Notes: a model not told the origin generated them from the letters alone. Shown: positions 19,376 through 30,193, counted from the stretch's first letter. The stretch is DNA of 64,000 nt from JBOCEF01 sp050586345 (GCF_050586345.1 NZ_JBOCEF010000014.1:1-64000), one strand, 5' to 3'. Translations and numbers: made by a program.

Positions 19376-20004
19376 GGCTGAACCGGCGGGGCGGCCTTGG
19401 CGAAGGCCTCGAGCGCGTCGCAGGCGTCGAAGATGCGGGAGATGGTCGGGAACGGCGCCATGTCGACCTGGAAGCGCTTGTTGTTCCACACCTGGGCATA
19501 GAGGCACAGGTCCGGCAGCGTCGGCGTCTCACCCATGCAGAAGGTCCCGGTTTCAGGGGCTTCGGCCAGCATCTTCTCAAGCGGGGTGAAGGTGGTTTCG
19601 ACCCATTTGCGGAACCAGGCGGCGACGGCGGCATCGTCGGCGCCGAACTCGGAGCGCAGCGTGTTGAGGACGCGCAGGTTGTTCAGCGGGTGGATTTCGC
19701 ACGCGATCATGTAGGCATAGGCCCGGGCCTTCGCACGCAGCATCGGGTCCGAGGGCAGAAGCGCCGGGTCGGGATGGGTTTCGTCCAGCCACTCGATGAT
19801 CGCCAGCGACTGGTGCAGCACCGCGCCGTCCTCGAGCTCAAGCGCCGGGACCAGCCCCTGCGGGTTGCGGGCGAGGAAATCGGGGGCCGACTGCTCCTGC
19901 TTCTGCAGCGCGTAGGACACGTAGTCATAGGCGAGGCCCTTGAGGTTCAGGGCCACGCGCAGGCGCACCGAGGTGCTGGAGCGGAAGTAGTTGTGAAGGA
20001 TCAT
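19363..20004 (-). CDS. Glutathione S-transferase, maleylacetoacetate/maleylpyruvate isomerase type
   Basis: A 213-residue zeta-class GST. The N-terminal thioredoxin-fold domain has the SSTSVRLRVALNLKGL segment with the zeta-class serine pair, and the glutathione-contact region NPQGLVPALELEDG and LHQSLAIIEWLDE. The helical C-terminal domain follows from about residue 85. Enzymes of this class use glutathione to isomerise maleylacetoacetate or maleylpyruvate. The window also encodes a gentisate pathway, so this could serve it, although that cluster has its own candidate isomerase. A TetR gene lies upstream on the same strand. Confidence 0.85.
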   Translation of the reverse strand: MILHNYFRSSTSVRLRVALNLKGLAYDYVSYALQKQEQSAPDFLARNPQGLVPALELEDGAVLHQSLAIIEWLDETHPDPALLPSDPMLRAKARAYAYMIACEIHPLNNLRVLNTLRSEFGADDAAVAAWFRKWVETTFTPLEKMLAEAPETGTFCMGETPTLPDLCLYAQVWNNKRFQVDMAPFPTISRIFDACDALEAFAKAAPPVQPDAF

Positions 20005-20186
20005 GAGGGCTTCCTGGCTGCTCGGGGGCGGCGCGCGGGCGCGCGCCGGGCGGCGCAGGAGCGGACGTCTCCGCCCGGGACGCGATGCGCGGCGGGCTGT
20101 GAAAACGGGGGCGTCATGGGCGTCCTGCGGCGAAGATCGGGGAGGTCACCCCGCCGCAAAACCGTTGCGTTGTCAATGTGTCCCGC

Positions 20187-20867
20187 TCAGCGCGGGATGG
20201 CGCCGTTGAGGAACAGGTCGATCCCGGTCTCGATGTTGCGGCGACGCTCCTCGACATTGCGCCAGCCATAGGCGCCGTCGCGGCGGCGGATCAGCGCGCC
20301 GTAGACGAGGTCGATCAGCATTTCCGCGGCGCGGTCGGCGTCGGGGATGACGATCTCGCCGCGCTCGGCCCGCTTGGCCAGGAACTCGGCCAGCTCGGGA
20401 CGCGCGCCGCCGGCGGCCTCGCGCTGCACCACGCGGGCGATGTCGGGGGTGCGCTCGGCCTCCATCATCACCATCCGCAGAAGGTGAACGCGGCTGCGCG
20501 CGGCGCCCTCGTCAAGATCCGCGCTCATCGCGCGGCGCAGGGCCTGGGCGATGGGCATGTCGTCGGGGATCTCCGAGAGGTCCACCATCCGCTTGCGGTG
20601 ACGGCGCACCAGCTCGGCGAACATCTCGGTCTTCGAGGGGAACAGACGATAGAGGGTACGCTTGGACATCCGGCAGGCGGCGGCGATGTCGTTCATCGTG
20701 GCGCCGGAGAAGCCCTGCTCGAGGAACAGCCGTTCTGCATTTTCCAGGATGATGCGCGCCTGCTCGGCGTCCGGCATGACCTTCGGCCGGCCGCGCGGAC
20801 GGCGCGTCTGAACCTCGGCGTCCGCCTGAGCCTGCGGGGCGTGATCGGCGGGGTTGCCGTCGTGCAT
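20187..20867 (-). CDS. TetR family transcriptional regulator
   Basis: A 226-residue regulator with an RPRGRPK basic stretch, then an N-terminal helix-turn-helix (about 28-75) including ATMNDIAAACRMSKRTLYRLFPSKTEMF, and a variable ligand-binding C-terminal domain. AGGAGC lies 8 bases before the ATG. A 16-bp palindrome about 90 bases upstream is a likely operator, suggesting autoregulation. It precedes the GST gene with a 182-base gap, so the GST gene may be a target. Confidence 0.92.
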   Translation of the reverse strand: MHDGNPADHAPQAQADAEVQTRRPRGRPKVMPDAEQARIILENAERLFLEQGFSGATMNDIAAACRMSKRTLYRLFPSKTEMFAELVRRHRKRMVDLSEIPDDMPIAQALRRAMSADLDEGAARSRVHLLRMVMMEAERTPDIARVVQREAAGGARPELAEFLAKRAERGEIVIPDADRAAEMLIDLVYGALIRRRDGAYGWRNVEERRRNIETGIDLFLNGAIPR

Positions 20868-20911
20868 TGATAAGCTCCTGAACGGTTTCGTTTCTTGCGG
20901 GGGATATTGCG

Positions 20912-20975
20912 TTGGAAATTTGGGCCGATCAATGGGTTACCAACAGGTTTGCTAAAAATTAGGGCTAATTTCCAA
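20912..20975. promoter_or_regulatory. Palindromic operator candidate upstream of the TetR gene
   Basis: AAATTAG-GG-CTAATTT (20956-20971) is a perfect 7+2+7 palindrome. It is nested in a larger inverted repeat, TTGGAAATT (20912-20920) and AATTTCCAA (20967-20975). The region is much richer in AT than its surroundings. Size and symmetry suit a TetR dimer. Confidence 0.55.
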
Positions 20976-21082
20976 TGACGTCGGGGCAACCCTTCAAAGG
21001 CGTCAAAGTGAATCGGCCCGAAACCCGGGTGAATGCGAAGTTAACCATGCGCGCATAGGGAGAAACCGGCCTGCAAACGACT

Positions 21083-21115
21083 CCCGCGCCACCCTGAGGA
21101 TGGCGCGGGTTTCTT
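21083..21115 (+). terminator. Rho-independent terminator pointing right between tetR and proA
   Basis: Stem CCCGCGCCA (21083-21091) pairs with TGGCGCGGG (21101-21109) and is followed by TTTCTT on the plus strand. The flanking genes both run on the minus strand, so a plus-strand transcript is implied, or the hairpin works weakly for proA in the other direction. Confidence 0.6.
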
Positions 21116-21144
21116 AACAGCGCGCGAAGCGGCGGCCGGACGAC

Positions 21145-22419
21145 TCAGGCGCGGGTCGTGCCGTCCCCCTCGACCAGGTACTTGAACGAGGTCAGCTGCA
21201 CCGCGCCGACCGGCCCGCGCGCATGCATCTTGCCCGTGGCGATGCCGATCTCGGCGCCCATGCCGAACTCCGCCCCGTCGGCGAACTGGGTCGAGGCGTT
21301 GCGCATCAGGATGGCGCTGTCGACCCGGGCGAAGAAGCGGTCCGCGGTCGCGTCGTTCTCGGTCAGGATCGCCTCGGTATGGCTCGAAGAATGAGCGCGG
21401 ATATGTTCGATCGCGCCGTCCACCCCGTCCACCACCTTCGCGGCGATGATGCTGTCGAGATACTCGCGCCCCCAGTCGTCGGGCTGGGCGGGGACCACGC
21501 GCGCATCCATGGCCTGGACCGCCGCGTCGCCGCGCACCTCGACGCCCGCATCAAGGAGGGCGCCGATGGTCTCGGCCCCGTGCGCCTCGGCATAGGGGCC
21601 GTCCATCAGCAGGCACTCGGCCGCGCCGCAGATGCCGGTGCGGCGGGTCTTGGCGTTGAGGATGACCTTGAGCGCCTTGGGGAAATCGGCGTCGCGGTCG
21701 GCATAGACATGGCAGATGCCTTCAAGATGGGCGAAGACCGGCACGCGGGCGTCGGCCTGCACCCGGCCGACGAGGCCCTTGCCGCCGCGGGGCACGATCA
21801 CGTCGATGGTCCCGGTCATGGTCAGCATCTCGCCCACCGCGGCGCGGTCGCGGGTGGGGACCACCTGGATCGCGTCCTCGGGCAGGTCCGCCGCGCGCAG
21901 GCCGTCCACGAGGCAGGCATGGATGGCGCGGGTGGAGTGGAAGGATTCCGAGCCGCCGCGCAGGATCGCGGCGTTGCCGGATTTCAGGCACAGGCCCCCG
22001 GCGTCGGCGGTCACGTTCGGGCGGCTTTCATAGATCACGCCGATGACCCCGAGGGGGGTGCGCACGCGGCGGATCTTCAGGCCCGAGGGACGCTCCCACG
22101 CCTCCATCACCGCGCCGACCGGATCCTCCTGCCCCGCGATGGCCCGCAGCCCGTCCGCCATCGCCTTGATGCGGTCGTCGTTGAGCTCCAGCCGGTCGAG
22201 CATGGCGGCGCTCAGCCCCTTCTCGCGCCCGAATTCCATGTCCTGCGCATTGGCGTCCTTGATCTCCTGCGCGCGGGCCTCGAGCGCATCGGCGGCGGCC
22301 TCCAGCGCCTTCGCCTTCGCCTCGGGCGCCGCAAAGGCCAGCTGCGCGGCGGCGGCCTTGGCCTTCGCGCCGATCTCGGCCATCACGGCCTTCACGTCCA
22401 TCGACTTGTCGTCAAGCAT
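21145..22419 (-). CDS. proA: Glutamate-5-semialdehyde dehydrogenase
   Basis: A 424-residue enzyme of proline synthesis that reduces glutamyl 5-phosphate to glutamate 5-semialdehyde with NADPH. Aldehyde-dehydrogenase features include GVIGVIYESRPNVTADA, KSGNAAILRGG, and the catalytic cysteine region KTRRTGICGAAECLL. The start has AAGGAAG upstream. proB lies upstream on the same strand, giving the usual ProB-ProA pair, although 141 bases separate them. Confidence 0.97.
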   Translation of the reverse strand: MLDDKSMDVKAVMAEIGAKAKAAAAQLAFAAPEAKAKALEAAADALEARAQEIKDANAQDMEFGREKGLSAAMLDRLELNDDRIKAMADGLRAIAGQEDPVGAVMEAWERPSGLKIRRVRTPLGVIGVIYESRPNVTADAGGLCLKSGNAAILRGGSESFHSTRAIHACLVDGLRAADLPEDAIQVVPTRDRAAVGEMLTMTGTIDVIVPRGGKGLVGRVQADARVPVFAHLEGICHVYADRDADFPKALKVILNAKTRRTGICGAAECLLMDGPYAEAHGAETIGALLDAGVEVRGDAAVQAMDARVVPAQPDDWGREYLDSIIAAKVVDGVDGAIEHIRAHSSSHTEAILTENDATADRFFARVDSAILMRNASTQFADGAEFGMGAEIGIATGKMHARGPVGAVQLTSFKYLVEGDGTTRA

Positions 22420-22560
22420 GGGTCTTCCTTCCCTGGGCGCCGTCTTTGGAGGGGTGCGAAGGGTCTAGCGGATCGCGGGCCGGTATGCCAGCCGCCGCCG
22501 CCCCCCGCCTTCGCGGCGGGGCGGCGACGCCCGAAGGACCGCCCATGCGCGCGAAAACGA

Positions 22561-23784
22561 TCAGTCCGGGCGCGGGCCCGGGACGGTCGGCTTCGGCGAC
22601 GGGAGGGCGGCCGCTTCCGCGGTCGCATCGTCCCAGATCACCATGTCGTCGCGATGGGCGACGGCGGCGCGGGCCTGGTGGCCGAGCGCGGCTTCGATCT
22701 GGCTGGTCTGCAGGCCCGCGATGGCGCGCGCCTCGTCCGAGGAATAGCCCGAGAGCGCGGCGCCGATGGCGTCGCCCTCCTGGGTGGCGATGGCGACGGG
22801 ATCGCCCCGCTCGAACGCCCCGTCCACCCCGCGCAGCCCGGCGGGCAGCAGCGAGGCGCCGCGGGCCAGCGCCCGGGCGGCGCCGGCGTCGACCACCAGC
22901 CGCCCCTCGGGCTTCATTCCCGCGATCCAGCGCTTGCGCGCATTGACGGGCGAGGTTTCGGGCACGAACCAGGTCGCGGCCCCGCCCTCGGCCAGCTGCG
23001 ACAGGGGCCGGTCCACGTCGCCAAGGCAGATCGCCATGGCGCAGCCGCCGGACAGCGCCGTCTTGGCCGCCAGGAGCTTGGTGCGCATCCCCCCGGTGCC
23101 GACATCGCTGCCGGCGCCAGCGGCCATCGCCTCGATCTCGGGCGTGATGCGGCCGATGCGATCCAGCCGCCGGGCCGAGGCGTCGCTGCGCGGGTTGGCG
23201 GTGTAGAGCCCGTCCACGTCCGAGAGCAGCGCCAGCGCGTCCGCCTCGGCCATCAGCGCCACGCGGGCGGCGAGGCGGTCATTGTCGCCATACCGGATCT
23301 CGTCCGTCGCCACGGTGTCGTTCTCGTTGATCACCGGGCAGGCGCCGAGGTCCAGCAGCGTCTTCAGCGTCGCGCGGCCATTGAGGTAGCGGCGACGGTC
23401 ATGGGTGTCGGCCAGGGTCAGCAGCACCTGCGCCGAGGGGATGCCATGGGGGGCCAGCGCCTCCTCCCACCCCTGCGCGAGGCGGATCTGCCCGACGGCG
23501 GCGGCGGCCTGGGCCTGCTCGACCGCCAGCTTGCCCGCGGGCAGCCCGAGCGGGCGGCGCCCCAGCGCGATGGCGCCGGAGGAGACCACGATCACCTGGC
23601 AGCCGCGCGCCCGCAGCGCCGCGATATCGGCGGCGAGGCCCGCGAGCCAGGTCTTGCGCAGCGTTCCCGTCGCCTGGTCGACCAACAGCGAGGAGCCGAT
23701 CTTGACCGCCACCAGCCGCGCATGGGCCAGCGGCGTGGCCGAAGCCATCCCCGTCATCCCGGTCTCGTCTGCGCTGGCGGTCAT
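22561..23784 (-). CDS. proB: Glutamate 5-kinase
   Basis: A 407-residue enzyme that phosphorylates glutamate in the first committed step of proline synthesis. The amino-acid kinase domain shows VAVKIGSSLL, VVSSGAIALGRRPLG, VINENDTVATDEIRYGDND and SDVDGLYTANPR. The PUA domain follows from about residue 285. Proline feedback inhibition is typical of the family. The start is preceded by GGAGGG. The order obgE, exported protein, proB, proA is typical of the Rhodobacterales. Confidence 0.97.
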   Translation of the reverse strand: MTASADETGMTGMASATPLAHARLVAVKIGSSLLVDQATGTLRKTWLAGLAADIAALRARGCQVIVVSSGAIALGRRPLGLPAGKLAVEQAQAAAAVGQIRLAQGWEEALAPHGIPSAQVLLTLADTHDRRRYLNGRATLKTLLDLGACPVINENDTVATDEIRYGDNDRLAARVALMAEADALALLSDVDGLYTANPRSDASARRLDRIGRITPEIEAMAAGAGSDVGTGGMRTKLLAAKTALSGGCAMAICLGDVDRPLSQLAEGGAATWFVPETSPVNARKRWIAGMKPEGRLVVDAGAARALARGASLLPAGLRGVDGAFERGDPVAIATQEGDAIGAALSGYSSDEARAIAGLQTSQIEAALGHQARAAVAHRDDMVIWDDATAEAAALPSPKPTVPGPRPD

Positions 23785-23835
23785 CGTGGCGCCCTCCGGC
23801 GGCGCGGCCCGGCGGGACGGGTCCCGGGGGCGATT

Positions 23836-23867
23836 CAGGGTCCGGCCCCGCGCGGGGCCGGACCCTG
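23836..23867. terminator. Perfect 32-bp palindrome upstream of proB
   Basis: CAGGGTCCGGCCCCGC and its exact reverse complement are fused without a spacer (23836-23867), 52 bases before the proB start and after the stop of the preceding gene. A GCTTATT tract follows on the plus strand. It most likely terminates or attenuates transcription entering proB. Confidence 0.6.
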
Positions 23868-23915
23868 CTTATTGCGCCGCGGCGAGCCGGGGGCAAGGGG
23901 CGGCGTGCGGGCGCC

Positions 23916-24482
23916 TCAGCCCCCGGCGGCGTGGCGGGTCTTCACCAGGTCCTCGAGGAAGGCGGCGATGTTGGCCTTGATCGCGCCCTCGTTGGCCAGG
24001 CGCAGGCGTTCGACCGCCAGCAGCGAACTGCTGAAGGGCGCCTTGCAGGGGGTGGTGAACATCTCGTCGTAGAGCTCGCGCCCCTCGGCGTCATGGACCT
24101 GGTAGCGCCCGGTGGCCTTCACCGTCAGGTCGAACCCGACGATGGGCTGGTCGAGCGCGATCAGCGTGGCGGTGATCTTCAGCCCCGTGGCCGGGTCGAG
24201 CAGCCCGATCCGGCGCAGCGATTCCGCCAGCGCCTGCTGGAACGCGCCGTCCGAGACCTTGGACATGGCGATGGGGCTGGTCTCCTCGCCGCCGATCACC
24301 TTCTCCACGGCATAGCCGGGGCCGGCGACCGGGCCGGCCAGGGCCGGCTCGGCCACCATCTGCTCGGGGCGGCTGGCCTGCGCTCAAGCGGCCGGCGACA
24401 GGAGCGCGAGCGCCCCGAGGAGGCGGGCCGGGGCGCGCGCCAGCGAAGGCAGGTGCAGGGAAGGCAGGTGCAGGGCGGTCAT
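23916..24482 (-). pseudogene. Exported hypothetical protein with a stop codon in its signal peptide
   Basis: The ATG at 24482 has a strong GGAGGA site and opens a good signal peptide (hydrophobic LLGALALLSPAA). At codon 33, exactly at the expected cleavage site AA-x-AQA, there is an in-frame TGA (24384-24386). The frame then continues for 155 codons to 23916. That part includes TATLIALDQPIVGFDLTVKATGRYQV-type beta strands and a C-terminal LANEGAIKANIAAFLEDL. An internal ATG at 24359 would give a 147-residue protein without a signal. The signal region also carries a 15-bp direct duplication encoding LHLPS twice. Either a nonsense mutation, a base error, or a real internal start; the family is hypothetical and common beside obgE in this group. 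Confidence 0.7.
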
Positions 24483-24521
24483 GGGGGTGGTCCTCCGCAA
24501 GGGCCCCGCCGCCCCGTCAGG

Positions 24522-25550
24522 TCAGGGCCGCCAGGGCTCGTCTTCGTCCTTGCCAGAATCGCGGTCCGCATCGATCTGCGCCATGATCCTGCGCAAGGCG
24601 TCCTCGATCCCCTGCCCCGAGGCGGCGGAGAGCGCGAGCACGTCCGTCGCGCCCACGGCCTGGAGTTCCTCGCGCCAGAAGGCGATGTCCTCGGCGGGCA
24701 CGGCGTCGATCTTGGACAGGGCGACGATGCGCGGCTTCTGCGCCAGCTCCTCGGCATAGGCCTCGAGCTCGCCGCAGATCACCTTGTAATCCTCGATCGG
24801 GTTCTCGGCGGTGATGTCGACGAGGTGCAGCAGCGCCGAGCAGCGTTCGACATGGCCGAGGAACCGGTCGCCGATGCCGCGGCCTTCATGGGCGCCCTCG
24901 ATCAGGCCGGGGATGTCGGCCATCACGAATTCGCGCCCGTCGACGCCGACGACGCCGAGGTTCGGCACGAGGGTGGTGAAGGGATAGTCGGCGATTTTCG
25001 GCCGGGCGTTGGACACCGCGGACAGGAAGGTCGACTTGCCCGCGTTGGGCAGGCCGACGAGGCCCGCATCCGCGATCAGCTTCAGCCGCAGCCACACCGT
25101 GCGCTCCACCGCCGGCTGGCCCGGGTTGGCGCGGCGCGGGGCCTGGTTGGTCGCGGTCTTGAAATGCAGGTTGCCGAAGCCGCCATTGCCGCCCTTGCAC
25201 AGCAGCACCTGCTGGCCGACCTCGGTCAGGTCCGCGATCACCGTCTCCTGGTCTTCCTCCAGGATCTCGGTGCCCACGGGAACCTTCAGGACCACGGCGT
25301 CGCGGCTGGCGCCGCTGCGCTGCTTGCCCATGCCGTGCTCGCCGTTCTGGGCGTAGAAATGCTGGCGGTAGCGGTAGTCGATCAGGGTGTTGAGCCCCTC
25401 GACCGCCTCGACGATCACGTCGCCGCCCCGGCCGCCGTCGCCGCCGTCGGGTCCGCCGTATTCGATGAATTTCTCGCGCCGGAAGCTGATGCAGCCGGGG
25501 CCGCCGGCGCCGGAGCGCAGGTGCACGCGGGCGAGATCGAGGAATTTCAT
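24522..25550 (-). CDS. obgE: GTPase ObgE/CgtA
   Basis: A 342-residue Obg GTPase, acting in 50S ribosome assembly and stress responses. The glycine-rich Obg fold is at about 1-158 (GGPDGGDGGRGGDVI, KGGNGGFGN). The G domain has GLPNAGKST (G1), DIPGLIEGAHEGRGIG (G3) and ALSKIDAV (G4). A short acidic C-terminal tail follows. The start has AAGGAACGGGA. It lies in the conserved rplU-rpmA-(GNAT)-obgE string. Confidence 0.97.
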   Translation of the reverse strand: MKFLDLARVHLRSGAGGPGCISFRREKFIEYGGPDGGDGGRGGDVIVEAVEGLNTLIDYRYRQHFYAQNGEHGMGKQRSGASRDAVVLKVPVGTEILEEDQETVIADLTEVGQQVLLCKGGNGGFGNLHFKTATNQAPRRANPGQPAVERTVWLRLKLIADAGLVGLPNAGKSTFLSAVSNARPKIADYPFTTLVPNLGVVGVDGREFVMADIPGLIEGAHEGRGIGDRFLGHVERCSALLHLVDITAENPIEDYKVICGELEAYAEELAQKPRIVALSKIDAVPAEDIAFWREELQAVGATDVLALSAASGQGIEDALRRIMAQIDADRDSGKDEDEPWRP

Positions 25551-25602
25551 GTCCCGTTCCTTGGATGCGCCCGCGTCCCGCGGGCCGCATGGCCGCGCCC
25601 GG

Positions 25603-26172
25603 TCAGGCGCGGTCCCGTGCGGCCGCGCGCGCGGCGCGGGTCAGTCGGTAGCGCCAGCAGGGGGCGGCGGCGCCGCGGCCCGCCGACCATTCCATGCCGT
25701 CGCCTTCATAGGCGAAGCCGACCCGGGTCAGCACCCGGGCCGAGGTCTGGTTGTCGGTGAAGACATTCGCCGTCACCGTTTCGGCGCCCGCGTCGAACAG
25801 CGCGTCCACCGCGGCGGCGACGCCCTCGGTGGCGCAGCCGGTGTTGCGCCAGGGCGGGCCGACCATGTAGCCGATCCGCAGGTCCTGCGGGCCCGCGCCC
25901 TCGCCCGAAGCGGCGTTGACGAAGACGAGGCCGACGGGCTCATCCCCCCGCGCCATGACCCAGAGCGGCCCGGCGCGCTTCCCGGCCAGCGCCCGCTCCA
26001 CCATCGTCTCCGCCGCGCCGGGCGGGTACGGGTGGGGGATCTGGGTCAGGTTGCGCGCGACCTCGGGATCCGAGAGCCACATGCCGATCGGTCCCGCGTC
26101 CGCGGGCTCGGGCGCGCGCAGCGCGATGGGCGCGGCGCGGGTCGGGGTCAGGCTTCCAGCCTCGTCAGTCAT
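25603..26172 (-). CDS. GNAT family N-acetyltransferase
   Basis: A 189-residue RimJ/RimL-like acetyltransferase. The acetyl-CoA-binding region appears as IGYMVGPPWRNTGCATEGVAAAVDALF, with NQTSARVLTRVGFAYEGDG near the C-terminus. The usual Q/R-x-x-G-x-G/A motif is replaced by RNTGCA, which is within family variation. A GTG nine bases upstream is possible, but the ATG at 26172 has GGAGGAGGG at better spacing. It lies between rpmA and obgE, as often in Rhodobacterales. The substrate is unknown. Confidence 0.88.
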   Translation of the reverse strand: MTDEAGSLTPTRAAPIALRAPEPADAGPIGMWLSDPEVARNLTQIPHPYPPGAAETMVERALAGKRAGPLWVMARGDEPVGLVFVNAASGEGAGPQDLRIGYMVGPPWRNTGCATEGVAAAVDALFDAGAETVTANVFTDNQTSARVLTRVGFAYEGDGMEWSAGRGAAAPCWRYRLTRAARAAARDRA

Positions 26173-26307
26173 CGCTCTCACCCTCCTCCGGGGCGGCGGC
26201 CCTTCAGGGCCCGCGGTCGGCGCGGCGGCGCGCGGGGGCGCCGGTCCGGGATCCCCCGTCCTCCACGCCTCTGGCGGGCGCTTCGCGGCGGGCGGGAGAA
26301 AGACGCG

Positions 26308-26337
26308 AAGGGGCCGACGGCGCGCCGTCGGCCCCTT
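26308..26337. terminator. Perfect 30-bp palindrome after rpmA
   Basis: AAGGGGCCGACGG (26308-26320) pairs with CCGTCGGCCCCTT (26325-26337) around CGCG. It lies 46 bases after the rpmA stop and before the GNAT gene, so it probably ends or attenuates the rplU-rpmA transcript. Confidence 0.65.
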
Positions 26338-26382
26338 GCGGTATCATTCGCTCCGGGCGGCGCGGGGCCGCCCGGGGCCGCG

Positions 26383-26652
<270 letters not shown>

Positions 26653-26676
26653 TGTCTGTCTCCTTCAGCTTGCGTT

Positions 26677-26994
26677 TCAGCCCGCGACGATCTCGGTGAT
26701 GCGCACCGAGGTCAGCGACTGACGGTGGCCCTTGAGCCGCTTGGACGAGTGCTTCCGGCGGCGCTTGTGGAAGGTGTAGACCTTCGGGCCGCGGAACTGG
26801 TCGACGATCTCGGCCTTGACCAGCGCGCCGGCGACGCGCGGGGCGCCGATGACGGGCTCGCCTTCACCGGCGACCATCAGCACCTCGGTGAATTCGATCG
26901 GAGCGCCGGCCTCGGCCTCCAGCTTTTCGATGGCAAGCTCGTCGCCCACGGCGACCTTGTACTGCTTGCCGCCGGTCTTGATCACGGCGAACAT
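26677..26994 (-). CDS. rplU: 50S ribosomal protein L21
   Basis: A 105-residue ribosomal protein with MFAVIKTGGKQYKVAVGDELAIEKL and a basic C-terminal KRRRKHSSKRLKGHRQ segment. The frame extends upstream to 27168, but the ATG at 26994 gives the canonical protein. A good sigma-70 promoter lies about 210 bases upstream, so the mRNA has a long leader. Confidence 0.98.
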   Translation of the reverse strand: MFAVIKTGGKQYKVAVGDELAIEKLEAEAGAPIEFTEVLMVAGEGEPVIGAPRVAGALVKAEIVDQFRGPKVYTFHKRRRKHSSKRLKGHRQSLTSVRITEIVAG

Positions 26995-27362
26995 ATCGCG
27001 TGTCCTTCCCTTCGGTTCCGCGTCCTGCGGCGGCGCCGGGTCGGGGGCGGATCCCCCGGGTCGGCGCGCTTGTGGGGCGATCGCCCCGCCTTCGAACTGC
27101 GCGCCCCGCGGATGCGGAGCGGATCTTGCGCCCCCTGCCCGGACCCTGTCGGGCCGCGGCCAAGGCACGCGCCCCGCACCGGACGCGTCCGGGCGGGAGA
27201 AGCGGCCTTATCCATGGGCGGGGGCGGCTTGTCAAGCATTGCGCGGGGCCTTGCGGGGGGCGAAATCCCGCCCCGCCGGGCGGGCGCGCATTGAAGCCGC
27301 CGCCGCGCTGGCCGATACTGGCTGCAGAGCAGTCAAACAACAGAGTCGGGAGCGCATCCAGC
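26995..27362. other. Divergent intergenic region rplU / parE
   Basis: This 368-base gap holds the rplU promoter (27207-27235) and the roughly 200-base rplU leader. No convincing promoter for parE was found; its last 60 bases before the start are moderately AT-rich. No gene is seen. Confidence 0.6.
27207..27235 (-). promoter_or_regulatory. Sigma-70-type promoter for rplU-rpmA
   Basis: On the minus strand TTGACA (27235-27230) and GATAAG (27212-27207) are separated by exactly 17 bases. The match to consensus is strong for this GC-rich genome. Confidence 0.75.
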
Positions 27363-29378
<2,016 letters not shown>

Positions 29379-29394
29379 GCCACGGGAGACCCCC

Positions 29395-29973
29395 ATGCAG
29401 AGCGCCCTGCCCCTGCGCCCCCTCCTTCTCGCGGGCCTGTGCCTGCCGCTGCTCGGCTGCGGCGAGGCGGAGGAGCGGATCGACGTCTCGCTGGTGAACC
29501 GGCAGATGTCCTATGACAGCACCTACCTGCTCGAGGCGCGGGAGGTGGAGATGCATCGCACCCCCTATCCGGGCCTGTCGCAGGCGGACACCGCGGCGCT
29601 GCTGGCGCGGCCGGACAGCTACGCCGAGGACGCGCCCTTCACCGCGCGCCCGGTGGAGCTGGCGGACAAGGAGGCGGTGCGGCTGGTGCTGATCTTCAAC
29701 GCCCGCGCGCCGATGGAGGCGCGGGACATCTGCGCGCTGACCCAGGCGATGGGGCGCGACGCGCCGCTGTCGAAGGCCGGGTTCACCGCGGACGTGGCGC
29801 TGTGCGACGGAGACCGGACGCTGGCGGTCGGCAGCGTGAAGGCCGAAGCGCCGAGCCCCGAGACGCGCGACGCCGCCTTCGCGAAGCGGGCGCTGGACAA
29901 GCTGATCTGGTCGGTGTTCGGCAACTCGGCCGAGCGGCGGGCGGTGGACCAGCGCTCGCTCCAGATCGACTGA
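29395..29973 (+). CDS. Predicted lipoprotein of unknown function
   Basis: A 192-residue protein with a lipobox LPLLGC, giving lipidation at about Cys22, and then a soluble domain with two more cysteines (in DICALTQ and VALCDGD) that could form a disulfide. CGGGAGACC precedes the start 16 bases after parE, so it may be co-transcribed with parE. No named family is recognised. Confidence 0.75.
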   Translation: MQSALPLRPLLLAGLCLPLLGCGEAEERIDVSLVNRQMSYDSTYLLEAREVEMHRTPYPGLSQADTAALLARPDSYAEDAPFTARPVELADKEAVRLVLIFNARAPMEARDICALTQAMGRDAPLSKAGFTADVALCDGDRTLAVGSVKAEAPSPETRDAAFAKRALDKLIWSVFGNSAERRAVDQRSLQID

Positions 29974-30159
29974 GGCGGCGCCGGGACGGGCGGCGCGGCG
30001 GGCCCGCCCCGGGGGCGCCCGGGGACGCAGTTCGACCGCTCCTGCCCGGGCGGGACGAGTGCCGGGCGGCGCCCCCGGCGGGGCGCGGCCGAGGGACGCC
30101 CGCCGCCCCCGCGCTCCGCCGCCCCCCCCCCCGCGCGCAGCCGCCGCACCGCTCCGCGC

Positions 30160-30193
30160 AAAAGGGCCGCCCCGATCCCGGGACGGCCCTTTT
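30160..30193. terminator. Bidirectional terminator between the lipoprotein gene and lexA
   Basis: AAAAGGGCCG (30160-30169) and CGGCCCTTTT (30184-30193) form a hairpin with an extra inner CCCG/CGGG stem. A-tract and T-tract on opposite sides suit termination of both convergent genes. Confidence 0.85.

Noticed and set aside
30122..30132. Run of C residues as a phase-variable tract
   Set aside because: It lies in a gap between convergent genes, not in a promoter or coding frame, so no switching effect is expected.
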